Shown: piece after piece, positions 58,776 through 64,000 of the stretch
Layout: the number at the start of each line of letters is the position of its first letter
How positions within the stretch are numbered: the stretch's first letter is position 1
Assembly (NCBI GenBank): GCA_037962975.1
Contig: JAYKXN010000072.1
Location: forward strand, 434,001 to 498,000
Direction: 5' to 3'
From: Clitoria ternatea
Lineage: Eukaryota; Streptophyta; Magnoliopsida; Fabales; Fabaceae
DNA: 64,000 bases
Position numbers and translations under genes: made by a program
Notes under the pieces: model-generated
Seen by the model: the letters and a program-made list of their open reading frames with translations, nothing else
The model's database searches: none
Told to the model about the DNA's origin: nothing

Positions 58776-61700
58776 TGTAACATCCCAGATTTTTTTTATA
58801 AAATAAATTTATTGGATGATGATAATTGATTGTTTATGGTTAAATAATTATGGGAGATGTTGTTAGACATTAGAGGTGAATTATCGGTAAATTAAGACTA
58901 ACCGAAACCAGAGGAATTAACTGGTGATGTGGGACCCACGTGATTTAATTAGATGTTTGATGGGTCTAGAATATTTGGAAAATTATCGTGGTTAAGATGG
59001 TATATTTAAAATGATTTTTGGTGTCAAGGAAATAATTAATTGGACTCGATGTATGATAATAACCGGGGAAAATACGAACCAAATTGGAATAAAAGAAAAT
59101 GAAAAACTTCTTTTTCTTTTCCCTTTCAGCTGTGGTCTCTCTCCCTCTCACCTTTCATACTTTTACACGATGGATAATAGACTAAAAGGTACATTTCTCT
59201 ATCCAATGGGTAATACCAAATTTATATTAAAAACTACTCTCCATTTTCTCTTCCTAACCGTACACTTTCTTCTCCTTCATCATCCATGTTCACTTTTCTT
59301 CTTCTTCTCCTTTTCTCCACAAACCGTGACCAACCCTATTCTATACCCATTTTCATCAAAACTAATACAAAAGCTTGGATTTATGAGGCTTGAATGGCGT
59401 CTATGGAGCATTGGAAGCTTGTGGGGTCATCTCCTTTCTCTTCTTCACTTTCATTTTCGTTTTTGGTGGAGCTTGGATTTGAGGTAAAGATCTTTCACCC
59501 CTTCCTTATCTCATTATGATTTTGGGGTATTGGGTTGAAGATGGTGATGTTAGAAACCTTGCATGTGGGTGGAAATGAAAACCCTAGGCTTGAATGTTTG
59601 GAAAGGGAACCCTAAGTATTAATAATTTGGGGATTTTGACCCACTTGATGATTTTGATGATTTTGGCACCTTAGAATGATGTTATACATAGGAATGAATA
59701 TTTGAAGGATAGGAATTGAATATTGATGTGATAAAATGGTGAACTAAGTCATGAGTTGCAAATAAAGATATATGCATGTATATAGGTATGTTGATTTGAG
59801 GGATTAATCTTAAGTGTTGATGTTGTTGGATTTGTTTAACCCTTAAGACTTGGAGAATCTTAGCTTTGGAGAAAGGAATTCCTGAAGCCTAACATGGGTA
59901 TATGGAATTAGAGCTTAGACAAGTCTAGGACTTGATCATAAGTTAAGAGAAGTGATATTTTGTGATGATTTATTGATTACATGTGTATGTGTAATTGTGG
60001 ATAAGATTGTATTTCGGGTGATGATGCAGAAAGATCAATGTAATCGCGTGGCGGTTCTTCTCTCGAGGTAGGAGAGAAGTTTACATTTCAATTGCATGAG
60101 TGATTAATTGAAAATTATGTAAATGTGTGAACTCATGTAATGCCTTGCCATAAATGCCTTATATGATTGATTTGATGAAGTGATGAATGATGGCTTGGCT
60201 ATGTTGATTGTTATGAAAATGTATGTATATATATATGATGTTGATGATAAGTGTTTGATTGTCCCTTGGTTGGACATGAACTAAATGATGGTAAAAATTT
60301 ATGAATGAATGAGTTGAATAAAGTGTAGAGGACTGTTTTGAGATGAGTAATGTGGTAACGAGAGGTGTCTTAAAGCCTTCATTTTATAGTTGATGAATCA
60401 GAATTTAAAAGAGTGATTGATGAATGGAAATGAGAATTCATGTGTTAAGTTGTAAGAAGTGCTAATTCTGCATAAGTGCTGATATTCTCGCTCAAGTGAG
60501 ATAGGATTCTGCCCAAGCGAGAGTCCCCTGCTTCAGTGAATTTGCTTCTGGACCAATCTTGCCCAGGCGAGTGAGCTTTCCGCTCAAGGGAGATGAGTGA
60601 GTGGTGAATGGGTGAGGTGCTGGACGAATTCTGTCCAAGTTGGAGTCTTAATAACTTTATTAGGTGGTGAATTTCTGAGTGAAATTCCGAGTGAGCTATG
60701 TCCGAGATGGGACCTCCCGAGTAGAATATTGTGTGAGCCGTTCCGAGTGAGGCTGTGGCCAGTGGGCATTTTTCCGAGTGGTGAAGGCTTAAATGAAATA
60801 CGAGAGAAATGTATTCTGAGAGAAATCCATTTTAATAAACCTATTCCGAGTGGGATCTTAGCGAGAGAATTCCCCGAGTAATGATAGGTCTAATTTTTCC
60901 CGAGTAGAAATCCCGAATGAACCTCTCCCGAGGGGAGAGTGATTGTGATGGTTCTGATTAAGGTATTCTAGGAGTCCTCTTTCGAGTGAATAAAGTTATA
61001 TATTCTAAGTGGACAAGATTTAAATAGGTCCGAGTGAGACAACTTAGTGAATTCCTTCGAGTGATGAGAGGTCAAAGTAATTCCGAATGGAACTTGATGG
61101 TGGAGTCCGAGTGTTAAATTCCGAGTGGGATGGCACCTATGGGGGTATACGGTGTTAGAGGAATTGGTTACTGGATAATCCTCACTTGAACGAGTGACCG
61201 AGTGTGATGGTGCTTCGCTCGAGCAAGTGAGCATGAAAACGCTACTGGATGTTTTTCGCTTACGCGAAAGGGAGTCGCCCGAGCGAACCTGGCCTGTTTC
61301 GCTCAAGCGGATCTGAATCTCGCTTGAGCGAGTTTCCACCAGAATGGATTTTACTCAATATTAATGGTGGCAGGCTTATGTTTGACCCTACTTCTTGGCA
61401 TTGTGAGGTAAACCTGAGACGAATACGGGGATGTATGAGGGATAATGTAATGATGATATAACATGGTGGTGATTGAGGTTGATTGGTACATGGGGACTAA
61501 TTAATTGTGATGTATTTACCACCTGAAATAGAATAATGAAAGGGTGATAATGAGATTATGATGGTAGGATTATGACATATGTTCTAGAGCAAATTTGAAA
61601 TTAATGAAGGGATAATTAAATGACATTAAATAATGATAGATGATGATGTTGAGCACTCTCTTGCACAAAGAGGTGTATATTTATATTGATAAATTGTTGT

Positions 61701-63447
61701 GTGCTATTGTGTGTGATACAAGCATGGTCTTGTATGTGTGGTATGAAATTGAAATTGAAAATTGAAAATTGAAATATGGAATATTAGGGGGTTCCACTAG
61801 GTGGGCCCAGTGGGAGGGCGGCTCAGTGCACGAGCGTATTGTGGTTTTTTCCCTGTGACTCGGTGTGGGAGTCACGAAGCTGTCCATAGTTTGGTGACGA
61901 GGCACCCTATATGGTGGGCCCAGTGGGCAGGCGGCTCTATGGTGAGTGAGTTACCTCGGTGTCCGACGGGGCACAGCTCTCTCGATGTGTGTTCGGGAGG
62001 GGCCCGTAGCACTTTTGGCAAGTGAGGCCATGTTGTTGATCTGCAAGTCACGGGGTGACTAGTGCTACAGAGGGCGATAGCGGTTTGGTACCAGTAAAAG
62101 ATATTGTTGAGATGCATGCATGCTTTTAGATATGTGTACACATTTTACTACTGCAGTAGGGGCATAGTAGCACACCTATGCTTGTCCCACAACTTGGTGT
62201 TTATTCCCACAGTCGGATCCGTATTTGTTGTTGATTATTCCATTGTGTATATGCATTAGCCATAAGAGCATTTGCATATAGCATGGAGATATGCCAGAAT
62301 ATGATGATGATTGAGATGATGGTATTGGTGTTGATGAGATGAGAAGTTAATATAATGAAAGACCACATAAAAGTAATAAATGATATGAATATATGAAATA
62401 ATGTTGAATATGACGATATGTATGTTATGGCCCAATGTAATGAAGGGCGTATTTGTTTATGATTGATAATGATGATGTTAGCCCATAGTGGCTTTGATGA
62501 AAGACCAGAATGGTCTATATTGATGTGTTGGCCCATTGTGGCGATGTGATAGATATGTGTTGGCCCATTGTGGCGGTGTTATAAATGTGTATATGCTTGC
62601 TTTGCTATGATTTGATGAATAAGCATGAAATGAATATATATTGTTGAATTAATAATCTATGATGATTGTTGATGGGTTTAGCAAAGCATACATGATGTTG
62701 ATATGCATATGCACATAATTTCAATTGTATTCATATCGTCATTTGAAATGTATAACTCACTCTCCCATGTGGTCTACTTTTTAGTATTGATGCAGGAAAA
62801 CCATAGGAGAGGATGTTTTTAAAAGTAAAGCTTTTGGGAAGGTAAATAGTTGTAGAGGAATGCCTTGGCCGGCAACATTGTAATTTAACGTGTTATGTAT
62901 ATGATGAATAGTATGATGTTATAATTATTGATATTGATGGACGAATTGTGAATATGTATACATTTGGATGATGTACTAATGGTGGAGATATATAAATTGA
63001 GGTTGGATTGATTATGGTCTATTATGAATATGAACATTGATGATGTATGACGCATGACCATATAGATAAGTATATACTTATATCTTAGGCATTGCATGCT
63101 TATGCGATTATGTAAAATGATGATGGTTGTATATTAGGCTTACGATATGCCTTTGTATACTAGCCGAGCCTTTTCTCATATCTTCATATATGGGACTAGG
63201 CGTGTGCCCGGTATACACATTCTTCTTCCGTTGTAAACTCTGTTATTTTTGTATACCGAATGGGAAAACTATTTATCGATCCAGTTATAGGTTACTTAAT
63301 CTCACTCTTTGGTTTTCTGTGATTCGGGTCTTGATGTGATCATGGTGGAGTCTTGGAAATATTCTCAAACGCGAAAAATTTATTCGCATTTTTATTAATT
63401 ATGACGATTACATCGGGATTCGAGTACAGAAAATCAGGGGTGTTATA
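58776..63447 (+). mobile_element. Solo LTR of family Y nested in family X
   Basis: It runs from TGTAACATCCCAG to GGGGTGTTATA, flanked by CATGC on both sides (58771-58775 and 63448-63452). The family X sequence continues across it, which proves the nesting. It is 4.7 kb with no primer site, gag or pol. The final CA expected of LTRs reads TA, in this copy and in the reversed copy at 46023, so the change is shared. It carries CCGAGTG clusters (60660-61140), GCTTGAGCGAG palindromes (60480-60590 and 61190-61335) and a GC-rich island with GGTTTGGTACCAGTAAAA (62080-62100). Confidence 0.85.
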
Positions 63448-63452
63448 CATGC

Positions 63453-64000
63453 ATTTCAACATAAAATCCCAACGGGAATCAACATACTTCACACACATAT
63501 ACACTCAACATTCTCAATAAATTCGATATGCATCTCATGCAATCGGTATTCTCAATAAACTCAGCTTGCATCTCATGCAATTTAATATAAAACAACAAAC
63601 AGAGGTTCATCCACTGCCTCACAGTATAATGCACTCAGCAATCACACTCACAGCAATATTTACATGCATCTCATGCATTCACTCAGCATCATCATGATTA
63701 TCGACATACATCTCATGGACAGAAATCAACATGCACCACACAATTCATAATTATCATACATCCGGGCTATCACTCAATCGACTACAACAATCAACACATT
63801 GCAAGTATAACATAACACAATAAAGTAGTTTCACCCGGAACCTGTCCATAAACTATGCATTTGAGATGTAAATCAGCCCCCTACCTGGAATGAAGATTCT
63901 AGAAGCTCCTTAAGCTCTCAACTCCGATCGGTTGCTCCCAATCGATCCTTCAGTCACCCTTCTTCACTGAATGACCCAGTTGTTGTACTCTGCACAGCTT
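63453..64000 (-). mobile_element. Family X LTR, reversed, second part, runs off the window
   Basis: The family X sequence resumes after the nested family Y solo LTR. ACTCCGATCGGTTGCTCCCA near 63920 matches the complement of about 8860 in the upright copy. The outer end and any internal domain lie beyond the window. Confidence 0.75.

Noticed and set aside
1..64000. CRISPR arrays, operons, ribosome-binding sites, origins, tRNA genes
   Set aside because: Bacterial features are not expected in this eukaryotic sequence, and no tRNA gene with good A and B boxes and a foldable body was recognised by eye.

Overview
The window looks like intergenic, heterochromatin-like DNA from a dicot plant, most probably a legume of the bean/cowpea/soybean group. 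That placement is inferred from an Athila/Calypso-type Ty3 element, a 5S-bearing Cassandra TRIM, and very long LTRs carrying TGAGCGAG-type palindromes. No intact single-copy host gene was found. Almost everything can be assigned to a tandemly repeated AT-rich background or to transposable elements inserted into it.

Background (1-57408, in pieces). All sequence between the elements belongs to one direct tandem array of long units. Type A (about 2.2-2.3 kb) starts near a GTGTGGAAACATATA marker. Type B (about 1.7 kb) is a diverged relative. A and B alternate or follow one another, and three places carry an inverted B segment joined to A through a telomere-like CCCTAAA junction.

Insertions, left to right: a non-autonomous CACTA element (1344-4124); a Cassandra solo LTR (7421-7827); a 3.5 kb solo LTR of family X (8238-11708); a 13.2 kb Athila-like LTR retrotransposon with complete LTRs and a 5-bp target duplication (16049-29230); a truncated, reversed Cassandra element (30946-31590); a longer copy of the first CACTA carrying exons of a host metallophosphoesterase gene (37568-42856); a reversed 5.6 kb family Y LTR with a scrap of internal DNA (46023-52205); and, at the right end, a reversed family X LTR (57409 to the window end) split by a 4.7 kb family Y solo LTR (58776-63447).

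The 13.2 kb element is the centre of interest. After gag and a decayed pol (protease, reverse transcriptase, RNase H, integrase; two single-base frameshifts, a small deletion with frame change, and a lost RT catalytic Asp) it carries accessory reading frames not standard for Ty3 elements. One is a 176-residue protein with an Arg-rich stretch and a Cys4 finger, resembling the cysteine-rich nucleic-acid-binding proteins of carlaviruses. Another is a full-length but frameshifted LONELY GUY (LOG) cytokinin-activation enzyme. A third is a 41-residue single-helix membrane protein. Splice-acceptor-like tracts and a TATA-like box lie just upstream of these frames, which suggests separate mRNAs. A possible silencing suppressor together with a hormone-activating enzyme in one LTR retrotransposon is the best candidate here for an undescribed system.
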